From: a virus
Length of the DNA stretch: 27,858 nt
Direction: 5' to 3' (one strand)
IMG/VR virus record: IMGVR_UViG_3300005918_000098
Span: 1 to 27,858 of that record
Shown in pieces: positions 6,963-14,289 of this stretch; position 1 is the first letter of the stretch; every line of letters begins with the position of its first letter. The notes under the pieces were generated by a model. It did not search any database and had not been told where the DNA came from. It saw nothing but the letters and a program-made list of their open reading frames with translations. A program made the translations under genes and the position numbers.

Positions 6963-9900
6963 CTAGCCTACAGCTATTGGATTTCCGTTCTTAATTATGC
7001 GTTCGAGCAAAGAGTTTGATTTACGTGTTTGTCCTACAAGTTCAGCTGTATTCTTCGCCACTGGATCCGCTTTAGAGCCAAAGCCGATAAGCCCGGAAAG
7101 CTTACTTGTCTGCATGACTCTACTCTCAGTCCCAATCTTTTGTTGAGTGAGCTTGTCCAACTTTTTCCTAAGAGCATATTCTTTACCAATAGAGATACGC
7201 TCCTTATTGGACTTAGCATTCTCGAGAGCTTGACGCCTCTGCAAAGCCATCTGAGCCGCTTTAAGTTCATTATCTTTACCGTGATATCGAATCTGCAACC
7301 TCAAGTCTGCAAGTGTATATTCCCTACCACGCTCTTCTCTACGCATAACCTTGTCGAGATTACCCCACTTGATCTTGAATATTTCCTCTACATGCCGTCT
7401 CTCTTCTTCATTGGAGGCTTTACGCATTGCAACTCGTTCCTGGAGCAAGAGGTTTAACCCACGATTTTCACTTGTTTGGTCGCTGTACTCTTCGGCGTCA
7501 ATAGCTTCTTCTCTACCAGCTACTGTGTCAGCGCGTCTACCATCAAGTTCTGCACGTTTAAGTTCATAAAGTCTGTTTAAGTGCTGAATACTTTTGGCGT
7601 CACCACGGGCTTTAAGCAATTCAAGCTCGCGTTGCTTCTGTAATATTTCTTCTTCAATACCAGCCTGAGCTTTAGAATAACCTAATATATCAATGGCGCG
7701 TTGCATAGCTAACTCATCGGCTGTTAGTCGTTGTTGATGCACAGCCTCAGCATGCGTCATGTTCATGCGGTGTAATTCTTCAGCATGCTTCATCTTAATG
7801 GCGCGTAGTTCGGAAAGACGCGCCAGATTGCCTCTAGCATTACGAAGCTCTAATTTATGATCAAACTCTAACTCTTTTCTCTCTTTCGTATGAACATCTT
7901 GAATTGAATCAAGCTTGATACGTGTAATCTCGTCCTGAACTGTAAGCATACGTTTAGCCGATTCAAGAGCAATATTTTTACCAGTGAGAAGTTCTTCAGG
8001 CGTTTTAGCTTGACTAGCTGTGTACTTTTGTTTCCTGTTATATAAATCCTGTGATAGATCATTGACCTGTGATACGCGAGTCTCACGCTTGATGATGTCT
8101 ATTTTCTTCACGTTAGGATCACGCTCTGGATCAACCAAGTCCTTGTCTATTTTCTTTATTTCGGCTTTGGCTTTTGCAATACCTCGCTCTGTCTCTTGTA
8201 TTACATCTAACTGATTGCGTAACTCCGATTCTTTAAGAGCCTTACCAAGATCAGCTGAGATATTAAAGTTACCATTGGTATCAACCAGCATAGCCTTGAT
8301 ATCTTCTAAGGTCTTATCCTGAAATCCAGCTGACATGCGAGTTGCTTCAAACACGTCTGTTGCAAACTTGTTTAGAATGTCACCACCGAAGTCCATGTTT
8401 GCAGATAGACCGTTTAGGCTTGATAACGACTGGAACAATTCAAATGCGCTTGAGTTAGCTTTTGTTACCGCTTCCTCGAACTTCTTGGCTCTAGTGACAA
8501 TCTGCGCACCAAATAAGCCTTCACCAGCTGGTCCAATCTGTCCCATTGTCAAGCCAATAGAGCCTAGTGATTTATTTAACTCATCGGATTTGTCCCTGAA
8601 GTAGCCTAGTTTTGTTCCAATGGCGACAACAGCTTTAGAGATACCATAGGCTACAATCACCATAGCTGCGCCTATTAGAGCAACCTTTAAGGCTAACACA
8701 GCTGTAGCCGCTCCAGCTGTAACTGTTGCTGCGATATACACTTTTAACTTCACTATTGCGTCTACAATATTCTCTTTTATGGTTTGCCAATATAACGGTA
8801 TTGAATTAAGGTGTATGCGCACTAGGTGCAAAGCGCTACCTATTTTGCGTTTTATGGTGTCGCATAACCTGTTAAAACCAAACTTGAGGCTCTTAAAGTC
8901 AACTCTTATGTCTAATAAGCTTGCGAGCTCTTTTTTGATACTATTAAGTCCTGCGCCAAAGTTTGCTACTATTTTCTTAACATTGAAAGCCTTAAACATA
9001 TCGAGTGTTAGCACATTGAGCTTGTTGTCTATGGCACCAAAAAACGATAACATCGTAGCCTTAGACCCTGCAATTAGGCTTGCACGTTTTGCATTTAAAA
9101 GACATATTTTTTTATAGGATGTTTCTATTTGATTTAAATATTTAGACTCAGCAGCTCTCATTTCATTCAAGCGAAAAATAGCCATACGGGCTTGCTTGCT
9201 GTTAGGTCCAAAACGTTCTTTTTGCTGATCCACAAAGGGAACTTGTTGTATGATAGCCCCATTTACGTCTTCAAGATTATCCAATGCTCTATATTTCAGA
9301 GAGTCTTGGCGCTTACCTTTGTAGTCAGTAGCTTTCATATTTTTTGCAAACCTGCTCATATCGGTGAATAGCTTCTTTAATGAAGCACGCGCTCCTGTTA
9401 TTGCGCCAGCCATTAACCTGAATGGTGCAGTTAGCTTCGACGTGCTGTCTATCTTAAATGCCGCTGCCCAAGCAATTTTAAACATACCAGCTGCTTTTAC
9501 TGCGCCATATGAGACACCTGTAAAAACTAAAAGCGCAGTTCCCCACTTCAAGAATTTATCCACAAAGGGCACAGCAATAATAGTTCTACCAATATCGGAT
9601 AGTCTTGTAATCAGTGGAGCTACAGAAGCCAATAATTCTTTCAGGCTACGATTCAATGTTGAAAATAACAACGCTATAGAGTCGTTCATTGTTTCGATAG
9701 ACTCTGTGCCACCACGGAACGCTGAGGTTGCTTCTATCTCCTTAAGATACTTTCTAAGCCCCGCTCCGCCTTCACGCAGCATAGGTAGTAATGTTAAGCC
9801 TATACGCTCACCAAACAGCGCAGAGGCTACTCCAGCCTCTTCTGTGCCATCTGATAGGTTAACCCACGCGTCAGATATAGTTAGAAGCTTTTCATCTACA

Positions 9901-10313
9901 CTTTTACCAATAAGAGCATCATAAGATAAATTAAGCGCATCAAAAGCCTTCTGGTTCTGTGCTATACCAGTGGAGGAAGACGAGAACATTGTTTGTAGCT
10001 TGAATAATGCTTTGGTTAGACCTGCTGTAGATATAGCAAATAAGCCAGCTGTTTGCCTTAAAGCATCAAGTCTAGTAGCTGTCAGATTTAAGGCTTTTGA
10101 AGATTTACCAAGATCATCAAGAGAGGATGCAAAGTTCTTGACCTGTTTGATCAGGAAAGCACTAAACGCTACCTTGATAATAGAGCCTAAAGACACAAAA
10201 CTCTTCTTAAGCTTACCAACATCTTTATGTATTGATGCTGATGCTTTAGAAAAGTTGCTCTTGTCTAATACTACAGCAACTCTAGCTCTGGCAACTTCAG
10301 CTGTGTTAGCCAT
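6963..10313 (-). CDS. Tail tape measure protein
   Basis: At 1116 residues this is the longest gene in the window, directly after the tail assembly chaperone genes, the classic site of the tape measure protein that sets siphovirus tail length. The N terminus has the usual helical VVLDKSNFSKASASIHKDVGKL segment. Hydrophobic stretches lie near residues 250-275 (GTALLVFTGVSYGAV) and about 530-575 (Ala/Val/Ile-rich, ALKVALIGAAMVIVAYGI), as expected for a protein that enters the host membrane with the DNA. The last 450 residues are long charged helices, probably coiled coil. An AAAGG site lies nine bases before the ATG, and the start overlaps the end of the frameshift product by eight bases. No lysozyme or peptidase domain was seen. 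Confidence 0.92.
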   Translation of the reverse strand: MANTAEVARARVAVVLDKSNFSKASASIHKDVGKLKKSFVSLGSIIKVAFSAFLIKQVKNFASSLDDLGKSSKALNLTATRLDALRQTAGLFAISTAGLTKALFKLQTMFSSSSTGIAQNQKAFDALNLSYDALIGKSVDEKLLTISDAWVNLSDGTEEAGVASALFGERIGLTLLPMLREGGAGLRKYLKEIEATSAFRGGTESIETMNDSIALLFSTLNRSLKELLASVAPLITRLSDIGRTIIAVPFVDKFLKWGTALLVFTGVSYGAVKAAGMFKIAWAAAFKIDSTSKLTAPFRLMAGAITGARASLKKLFTDMSRFAKNMKATDYKGKRQDSLKYRALDNLEDVNGAIIQQVPFVDQQKERFGPNSKQARMAIFRLNEMRAAESKYLNQIETSYKKICLLNAKRASLIAGSKATMLSFFGAIDNKLNVLTLDMFKAFNVKKIVANFGAGLNSIKKELASLLDIRVDFKSLKFGFNRLCDTIKRKIGSALHLVRIHLNSIPLYWQTIKENIVDAIVKLKVYIAATVTAGAATAVLALKVALIGAAMVIVAYGISKAVVAIGTKLGYFRDKSDELNKSLGSIGLTMGQIGPAGEGLFGAQIVTRAKKFEEAVTKANSSAFELFQSLSSLNGLSANMDFGGDILNKFATDVFEATRMSAGFQDKTLEDIKAMLVDTNGNFNISADLGKALKESELRNQLDVIQETERGIAKAKAEIKKIDKDLVDPERDPNVKKIDIIKRETRVSQVNDLSQDLYNRKQKYTASQAKTPEELLTGKNIALESAKRMLTVQDEITRIKLDSIQDVHTKERKELEFDHKLELRNARGNLARLSELRAIKMKHAEELHRMNMTHAEAVHQQRLTADELAMQRAIDILGYSKAQAGIEEEILQKQRELELLKARGDAKSIQHLNRLYELKRAELDGRRADTVAGREEAIDAEEYSDQTSENRGLNLLLQERVAMRKASNEEERRHVEEIFKIKWGNLDKVMRREERGREYTLADLRLQIRYHGKDNELKAAQMALQRRQALENAKSNKERISIGKEYALRKKLDKLTQQKIGTESRVMQTSKLSGLIGFGSKADPVAKNTAELVGQTRKSNSLLERIIKNGNPIAVG

Positions 10314-10674
10314 CTTTAGATACCTTTATAACTTCGCGTTTAAAACCTGATTGATTACGAAAGCCGTGTAGAATAAACTTATCGGCTGTTGAGTCTTTGT
10401 CTTGTTCAACTTCATCTTTATCTTCGTTATAAAACGGATTAAACTGTTGTGCAGTGACAAGACTTGATTCTTCTGTGGCATTGACATTGATTATAAGCGC
10501 AACAAGCTCCGAGTGTCGCTGCATAGTGGTACTCATCTTTGCTTCCCACATATAATATAGCTCTGCAAAGGTAAATTGGTCTGGGTTTATTCCGATGATT
10601 CCGGCTGCTGTGTAAACAAAGTCCCAATAGAGTCCTCTACCTGTTTTGCTACGTCTTCGTCGCTTATCTTTTCC
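10306..10674 (-). CDS. C-terminal part of tail assembly chaperone, probably made by -1 frameshift
   Basis: In the -1 frame relative to the chaperone gene an open stretch runs across its end and continues to a stop at 10306. It reads LYWDFVYTAAGIIGINPDQF, then TFAELYYMWEAKM. This Gly-Ile-(Asn/Asp)-Pro-Asp-x-Phe-Thr...Glu-Leu...Met pattern is typical of the second half of lambda G/GT-like chaperones that load tape measure protein. There is no good start codon or ribosome site before this conserved part; the first ATG in the frame would remove it. The heptamer G GAA AAG at 10668-10674 is in the correct phase to let a ribosome slip back one base. The left boundary is certain; the exact slip site is inferred. 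The shifted product would be about 250 residues. Confidence 0.68.
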   Translation of the reverse strand, partial: GKDKRRRRSKTGRGLYWDFVYTAAGIIGINPDQFTFAELYYMWEAKMSTTMQRHSELVALIINVNATEESSLVTAQQFNPFYNEDKDEVEQDKDSTADKFILHGFRNQSGFKREVIKVSKDG

Positions 10675-11063
10675 ACTTCTTTGTCCAGAGCTATGAGAGT
10701 CGTCTTTACCATGAACTGCACCTTCTTGAGCGACTTCGCCTTCGCTATGTCCCCCTTCTTCTGGAAAAAATTTACTAGTTCATCCGTTAGGGCGTTGTAC
10801 CCTCCAGCGATTGTGTCGCCGTCTACAGCATCCAAGAAAGCTTCATAGGATACGTCTTTCTTATCTGCTTGTGGTTTAATCAAGTGATACAGTATATCAG
10901 CTAATTCACATGGATCATCCTGAAGTGAAAGCAAAAGTGGGGTTTCCTGAGCATCATCTGTGTAGAGTAGATCAATATCAATATTAGTCTTGACTCGCTT
11001 AATGGATCCAATATTAAGGGCTATAATCCACTCGTTGTTGTTTCCATCTTTGAAACTAGCCAT
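10587..11063 (-). CDS. Tail assembly chaperone (G-like, zero-frame product)
   Basis: This 158-residue acidic protein sits between the major tail protein and the tape measure, where lambda gpG-like tail assembly chaperones are found. It has a short beta-rich N terminus (DGNNNEWIIALNIGSIKRV), then helices, and an acidic C terminus ending in QQPESSE. The start was set at ATG 11063, eight bases after GGAG; the longer open frame upstream lies across the palindrome/terminator region and lacks a ribosome site. The conserved continuation lies in the -1 frame, so two products are expected in a fixed ratio, the shorter one abundant. A near-copy of the repeated palindrome (11090-11111) lies 27 bases upstream and may control this gene and the tape measure behind it. 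Confidence 0.8.
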   Translation of the reverse strand: MASFKDGNNNEWIIALNIGSIKRVKTNIDIDLLYTDDAQETPLLLSLQDDPCELADILYHLIKPQADKKDVSYEAFLDAVDGDTIAGGYNALTDELVNFFQKKGDIAKAKSLKKVQFMVKTTLIALDKEVEKISDEDVAKQVEDSIGTLFTQQPESSE

Positions 11064-11089
11064 AATTCTCTCTCCTTTTGTACGGTACA

Positions 11090-11111
11090 ATTCAGTAATG
11101 TGTCACTGAAA
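11090..11111. promoter_or_regulatory. Degenerate copy of the 22-bp palindromic operator-like site
   Basis: The half-sites read ATTCAGTAATG and TGTCACTGAAA; each matches the consensus TTTCAGTAACG / CGTTACTGAAA at 9 of 11 positions. The site lies between the major tail protein terminator and the ribosome site of the tail chaperone gene, and its right end touches the T-tract of that terminator. Confidence 0.6.
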
Positions 11112-11141
11112 TAAAGCCCTACTCTCCATGGCGAGTAGAGC
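11109..11141 (-). terminator. Rho-independent terminator after major tail protein
   Basis: Read on the minus strand, GCTCTACTC and GAGTAGGGC form a nine-pair stem (one G-U) around an eight-base loop, followed by TTTATTTC. It begins 28 bases after the major tail protein stop. The T-tract is short and interrupted, so read-through into the tape measure genes is likely. Confidence 0.6.
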
Positions 11142-11168
11142 CAAGAATCTGCCATGGCAGTGAATCAT

Positions 11169-11621
11169 CTAGCTGGCTACAACTTCAACCCACGTAACTG
11201 TACCAGACGGTTTTACGGTGATATCGTAAGTGATAGCCTCTTCGCTTCCTTCGTTACGGGTTAGTGAGAATACGGAACCTGTAAACTTCGGACCTTCAGA
11301 GTCGCTTGTGTCCTTATCGCCTGTTAGGGCGCAGAACTCCATAAGATCATCACCAAGGAAGTTGTCACGCATAGCATCAGCAACAACATTGGCTCCAGCG
11401 TTGAGCTGAACCTTAAACGTAAGCTCAAGAACACGGGTACTCTTTGCTGTAGCTACCCAACCGTCATTATCACGAGTTGTGATATCAACTTCATTAGCTG
11501 AGAGGCTAAGGGATACTTCCTTAACATTGGCGGCTTCTAGAAGATCAGCAAGTACATCTTCACAATCACCATAATACAACTTTGCGTTCATGCCTAACTT
11601 ATAGTTAGTTGTGCAAGCCAT
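11169..11621 (-). CDS. Major tail (tube) protein
   Basis: At 150 residues with a strand-rich sequence, this fits small siphovirus tail tube proteins. Supporting segments are the N-terminal MACTTNYKLGMNAKLYYG, the central EVSLSLSANEVDITTRDNDGW, which resembles the conserved VDLSLSxDEVDVTTR-type core of phage major tail proteins, and the C-terminal ITVKPSGTVTWVEV. The start at 11621 has AAGGA seven bases upstream; an upstream in-frame start would add only six residues and has no ribosome site. It has its own promoter (11661-11690) and a terminator behind it, as expected for one of the most abundant virion proteins. It lies between the tail terminator-like gene and the chaperone, the standard siphovirus position. 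Confidence 0.85.
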   Translation of the reverse strand: MACTTNYKLGMNAKLYYGDCEDVLADLLEAANVKEVSLSLSANEVDITTRDNDGWVATAKSTRVLELTFKVQLNAGANVVADAMRDNFLGDDLMEFCALTGDKDTSDSEGPKFTGSVFSLTRNEGSEEAITYDITVKPSGTVTWVEVVAS

Positions 11622-11660
11622 AATGATTTCCTTTCTCAAGAAAAGTAATTTACTACTTCG

Positions 11661-11690
11661 ATTATACGTTAAATGAACTACGTTTTACAA
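11661..11690 (-). promoter_or_regulatory. Sigma-70-type promoter for major tail protein
   Basis: On the minus strand TTGTAA (11685-11690) and TATAAT (11661-11666) are 18 bases apart, in the intergenic gap before the major tail protein. The -10 is perfect and the -35 matches four of six positions. Confidence 0.55.
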
Positions 11691-11720
11691 CAGCTATTGT
11701 CTATCGCATAATCCCTCCAC

Positions 11721-12125
11721 TTATTCTGCCCAATGAATCAAGGCAACTTGAGCGCTCATCGGATAGCTATCAGGGTCCATAGTTGTCAAGATACCTGATA
11801 CCAAGATACCAGCGTCCTTGAGTACATAGGCTATACGATATGTTAAGTCTCTAATACTCTTCATTGACGCATGTTTAGAGCCAATCACACGTACTCTAAG
11901 CTGCTGTTCGATTCCAAGGTTGCCTCTAGTCGAGTTATCAGAGCTTGAAATGTACCCAATCAGTATAGCTGGGAAGATTTTAGGTATGTCTTCATCAACT
12001 GGTAGTGTTTCTCGACCAAAGATAGCTGGAGCATTACCATTACCGAAATCATAGACACCTAATTGGTCTGTGATTAAGGCGCTCGCTGATAAAGTTTCAA
12101 TTATACACGTCATTGGACTAGCCAT
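11721..12125 (-). CDS. Tail completion / tail terminator-like protein
   Basis: This 134-residue protein follows the gp10-like gene and precedes the major tail protein, the slot of tail terminator or tail-to-head joining proteins (lambda gpU or DUF3168-like). The sequence fits that build: an N-terminal helix (IIETLSASALITDQLG), a strand pattern with IFPAILIGYISSSDNST and EQQLRVRVIGSK, a long helix (SMKSIRDLTYRIAYVLKDAG) and a final strand (SAQVALIHWAE). No catalytic or membrane signature was seen. Its start overlaps the upstream stop by eight bases. Sequence similarity to a named family is only suggestive, so the call relies partly on gene order. Confidence 0.68.
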   Translation of the reverse strand: MASPMTCIIETLSASALITDQLGVYDFGNGNAPAIFGRETLPVDEDIPKIFPAILIGYISSSDNSTRGNLGIEQQLRVRVIGSKHASMKSIRDLTYRIAYVLKDAGILVSGILTTMDPDSYPMSAQVALIHWAE

Positions 12126-12408
12126 TGTTTATCCTATCTATCGCAATATCAACAGCAGGTGTTAGGAATGGTTGTGGCGGCATCTTTCGAGTACCAAGTT
12201 CAACAAATAGTGCGTAATCAGCTGTAGCTTCAACACCATCTACCGTAGCTTCAATAGATTCTCTTAAATAGCCTGTATCTACTGGACAAAGAACTTTGGC
12301 TACTCTAACTGTTTCATCTTTAAGCTTCTTCATCGTGATTTTACTTACGTTTTCAACTAAGCCAGCTAACGCAGAGTTATTAAATGTCACAACTACATTC
12401 TTACCCAT
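12118..12408 (-). CDS. HK97 gp10-like head-tail joining protein
   Basis: The 96-residue protein shows the HK97-gp10_like pattern: an N-terminal basic helix ending in CPVDTGYLRESI, then a strand and YALFVELGTRKMPPQPFL near residues 66-83, followed by a C-terminal helix. The PVDTGxLRxSI and YAxxVExGTxxMxxxPF motifs are diagnostic of this family, which helps join heads to tails or complete the tail. The start shares one base with the upstream stop (12408) and the end overlaps the next gene by eight bases, so the connector genes are tightly coupled. Confidence 0.88.
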   Translation of the reverse strand: MGKNVVVTFNNSALAGLVENVSKITMKKLKDETVRVAKVLCPVDTGYLRESIEATVDGVEATADYALFVELGTRKMPPQPFLTPAVDIAIDRINNG

Positions 12409-12674
12409 TAATCCATACCCCTTTCAGCTGACCAAATAGTGTATCTAGCTCTGGGGCTTGAGAGTCTTTCAATAATAATATACCGTTCATCATCAGGCAT
12501 AACAACAACATCGCCTCTAATACACGCTATGCTTGATCTAAAGGATATTTGAATAACGTTTTGGTGAATTGATAGTGCGCCTTGTGCAAAAGATAAGTGT
12601 GCATACTCTCTGGTAATATCACCTTCACCATCCGGGCTCTTTACAAGTCTCAAGATTTCAATTTGGGAAAACAT
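12408..12674 (-). CDS. Head closure / head-tail adaptor protein
   Basis: The start at 12674 (MFSQIEILRL) comes directly after the TAA of the preceding gene, with AGGA ten bases upstream; an earlier in-frame start would overlap that gene needlessly. The 88-residue product is beta-rich, with GDITREYAHL, IACIRGDVVVMPDDERYIIIERL and ARYTIWSAERG. This resembles phage head closure proteins (SPP1 gp16 or Phage_H_T_join type), which are small beta-barrel rings that plug the connector after packaging. No enzymatic motif is visible. The place between the gp6-like connector and the gp10-like protein is exactly where this family occurs. Confidence 0.75.
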   Translation of the reverse strand: MFSQIEILRLVKSPDGEGDITREYAHLSFAQGALSIHQNVIQISFRSSIACIRGDVVVMPDDERYIIIERLSSPRARYTIWSAERGMD

Positions 12675-12675
12675 G

Positions 12676-13182
12676 TTATACCGTTCCTGTATTGTATTGA
12701 TTAACAAGGCTCATGATATCTGAGGCATAAAACTCAGGCCACGTTTGAGAGACACCGCCGGCCGAAATGTTATTAGCGCCTCTCGCGTCATAGAGTCTTG
12801 AAACAAGCATTGCAGTTGCATGATCGAGGTCTTCAGGAATCTCAGAATAGAAAGGTGTGTAAATAACGGTATAGATACCCGGCGTCCAGCTCCCGCTCGG
12901 CCTGAAAACAGCGTAAGACATCGGAGGAATAATGTAAGCCGATGAAGAAACAGCGGTCGTTGTTCCTAAACGAGTGATTGATGTGATTGTTTTGATGGGT
13001 CCCGTAGGTAGATTAAGGAAATGAGCGTACCCAAAGGATTGAGCCATCACCGTAATCTCTGTAGAACCAACAGATACACCAGCCAGGTCGAGTATATGAA
13101 TCTTGGCTGATTCGTAAAGCTTACGGGCGGTTTCAGAATCAACTCCACCACCAAGGAATGATAATAGTTGTTCAATCTTCAT
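12676..13182 (-). CDS. Head-tail connector protein (gp6-like)
   Basis: This 168-residue protein starts with helices (MKIEQLLSFLGGGVDSETARKLYESA) followed by strands including ITVMAQSFGYAHFLNLPTGP and ITSITRLG. After these come GIYTVIYTPF and a C-terminal helix (DLDHATAMLVSRLYDAR). The pattern (helix, then LP-x-GP-x-x-x-I-x-S-I, then Y-x-x-GY/F with a helical tail) is shared by gp6-like connector proteins that form a ring under the portal. Its ATG overlaps the portal stop as TAATG, so it is coupled to portal synthesis. Length is typical for the family when the long C-terminal helix is included. Confidence 0.8.
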   Translation of the reverse strand: MKIEQLLSFLGGGVDSETARKLYESAKIHILDLAGVSVGSTEITVMAQSFGYAHFLNLPTGPIKTITSITRLGTTTAVSSSAYIIPPMSYAVFRPSGSWTPGIYTVIYTPFYSEIPEDLDHATAMLVSRLYDARGANNISAGGVSQTWPEFYASDIMSLVNQYNTGTV

Positions 13183-14267
13183 TATACTACGCCTCCCTCT
13201 ATATCAGGTTGAAGAGCTTCCACATCATCCAAATTAAACCGGATAACATAATTATCCGTAGCCATGAAGTCCGTCAGCTCGCTCTCAACCTTACGCCACA
13301 GCGGTAGCATTGTTTCCATGTAGAAACTTGCGCGGGCCTCAGCATAATTGCTGTAAGTGCTCATCTTATTTCCATAATGACCCCCGATGAGAACTCCAGG
13401 GACACCAAGAGCTGAGGTAATTCTAGCCTCAATCATATCGAGAGCTTCCGTCATTGCGAAGTCTTTCAACGGGTTCTGAGTTTTAATCTTTACATCTGCG
13501 CCTGAATCACCTAGAACAAGCGTCCGTCCGCGATTACCTTTACCATAACCATCTGAGATCTTTGTGCGTACCCTTTGGTTTTTCTTTGAAGAGGTTGGCT
13601 TATTCAAGGCAATGACCGTACCAGGGATATCGAGATTACGTGTCACTTCCAAAAGAAGCGTTTGAATTTCAGCGTCAAGCATAACATCGGCGACAACACA
13701 ATCAACAGGAGACATTGGCTTGTAGTAATATCTAGGGTCAAGCTCCTGAAGTACAAACATATCCTCTGGAAGCACTGGTGTTCGTTTAGGAAGAATACGA
13801 TAACCACTCAAAAGGTCTGATCCTACCGCAATTCTTTCAACCTTGTCCGTAGGGACGGGCAGAAAGGAATCATCATCATATCGAATAGCGTAGCCAGCCC
13901 CTGTGAGATAATAACGCTCAACAACGAGCTTGAGCCACGTCTTCATCGATAGAAGGCGATGAGGCCTATCCAACACAGCTTGAAGCGGGTTAGACGGATC
14001 AGGCGTAAACTCACCATCACGTTCTGTACCTACTTGAAGGCTAGGTTCAACAAGTGACGTTGATATCTCGCGTAGACACGCAGAGATTGTTGGGTTGACC
14101 GTCATGAGAGACAACTTCGCAGTATTCCCCCACTTAGGCTTAGGGATTTCATTTCCAGCTAGACATACGTCAGCTAAGACATCGCTCCAGTTAGAAGCTT
14201 TACTGTCTAGGCTCGTGGTGTCTATATTTTTACTACGTCCGAATCCAAGCCATTTCAGCGGGTTCAT
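13182..14267 (-). CDS. Portal protein (HK97 family)
   Basis: At 361 residues this is an HK97-type portal, the dodecamer at the head vertex through which DNA is packaged. Family features include MNPLKWLGFGRSK at the start, MTVNPTISACLREIS near residue 55-69 and NPLQAVLDRPHRLLS followed by a LVVERYYLTGAGYAI segment. A long central helix region and the IEARITSALGVPGVLIGG segment near residue 280-297 follow, with a C-terminal helix (METMLPLWRKVESEL). The ATG has GGAG ten bases upstream and lies 22 bases after the glycosyltransferase stop. It is shorter than many HK97 portals at its C terminus. Its position after the capsid gene, not before the protease, is unusual. Confidence 0.9.
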   Translation of the reverse strand: MNPLKWLGFGRSKNIDTTSLDSKASNWSDVLADVCLAGNEIPKPKWGNTAKLSLMTVNPTISACLREISTSLVEPSLQVGTERDGEFTPDPSNPLQAVLDRPHRLLSMKTWLKLVVERYYLTGAGYAIRYDDDSFLPVPTDKVERIAVGSDLLSGYRILPKRTPVLPEDMFVLQELDPRYYYKPMSPVDCVVADVMLDAEIQTLLLEVTRNLDIPGTVIALNKPTSSKKNQRVRTKISDGYGKGNRGRTLVLGDSGADVKIKTQNPLKDFAMTEALDMIEARITSALGVPGVLIGGHYGNKMSTYSNYAEARASFYMETMLPLWRKVESELTDFMATDNYVIRFNLDDVEALQPDIEGGVV

Positions 14268-14289
14268 GATTGTTAATCTCCACGGCCTC

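Noticed and set aside
9364-9924. Plus-strand 186-codon open frame inside the tape measure gene
   Set aside because: Antisense to a convincing long gene, no ribosome site, no recognisable protein features.
10439-10627. Minus-strand 62-codon frame at the end of the chaperone gene
   Set aside because: Cys- and His-rich composition and no ribosome site; the -1 frame beside it encodes the conserved chaperone domain.
11149-11160. Palindrome CTGCCATGGCAG next to the major tail protein stop
   Set aside because: Single occurrence, restriction-site-like, and unrelated to the recurring 22-bp palindrome; it may only extend the terminator structure.
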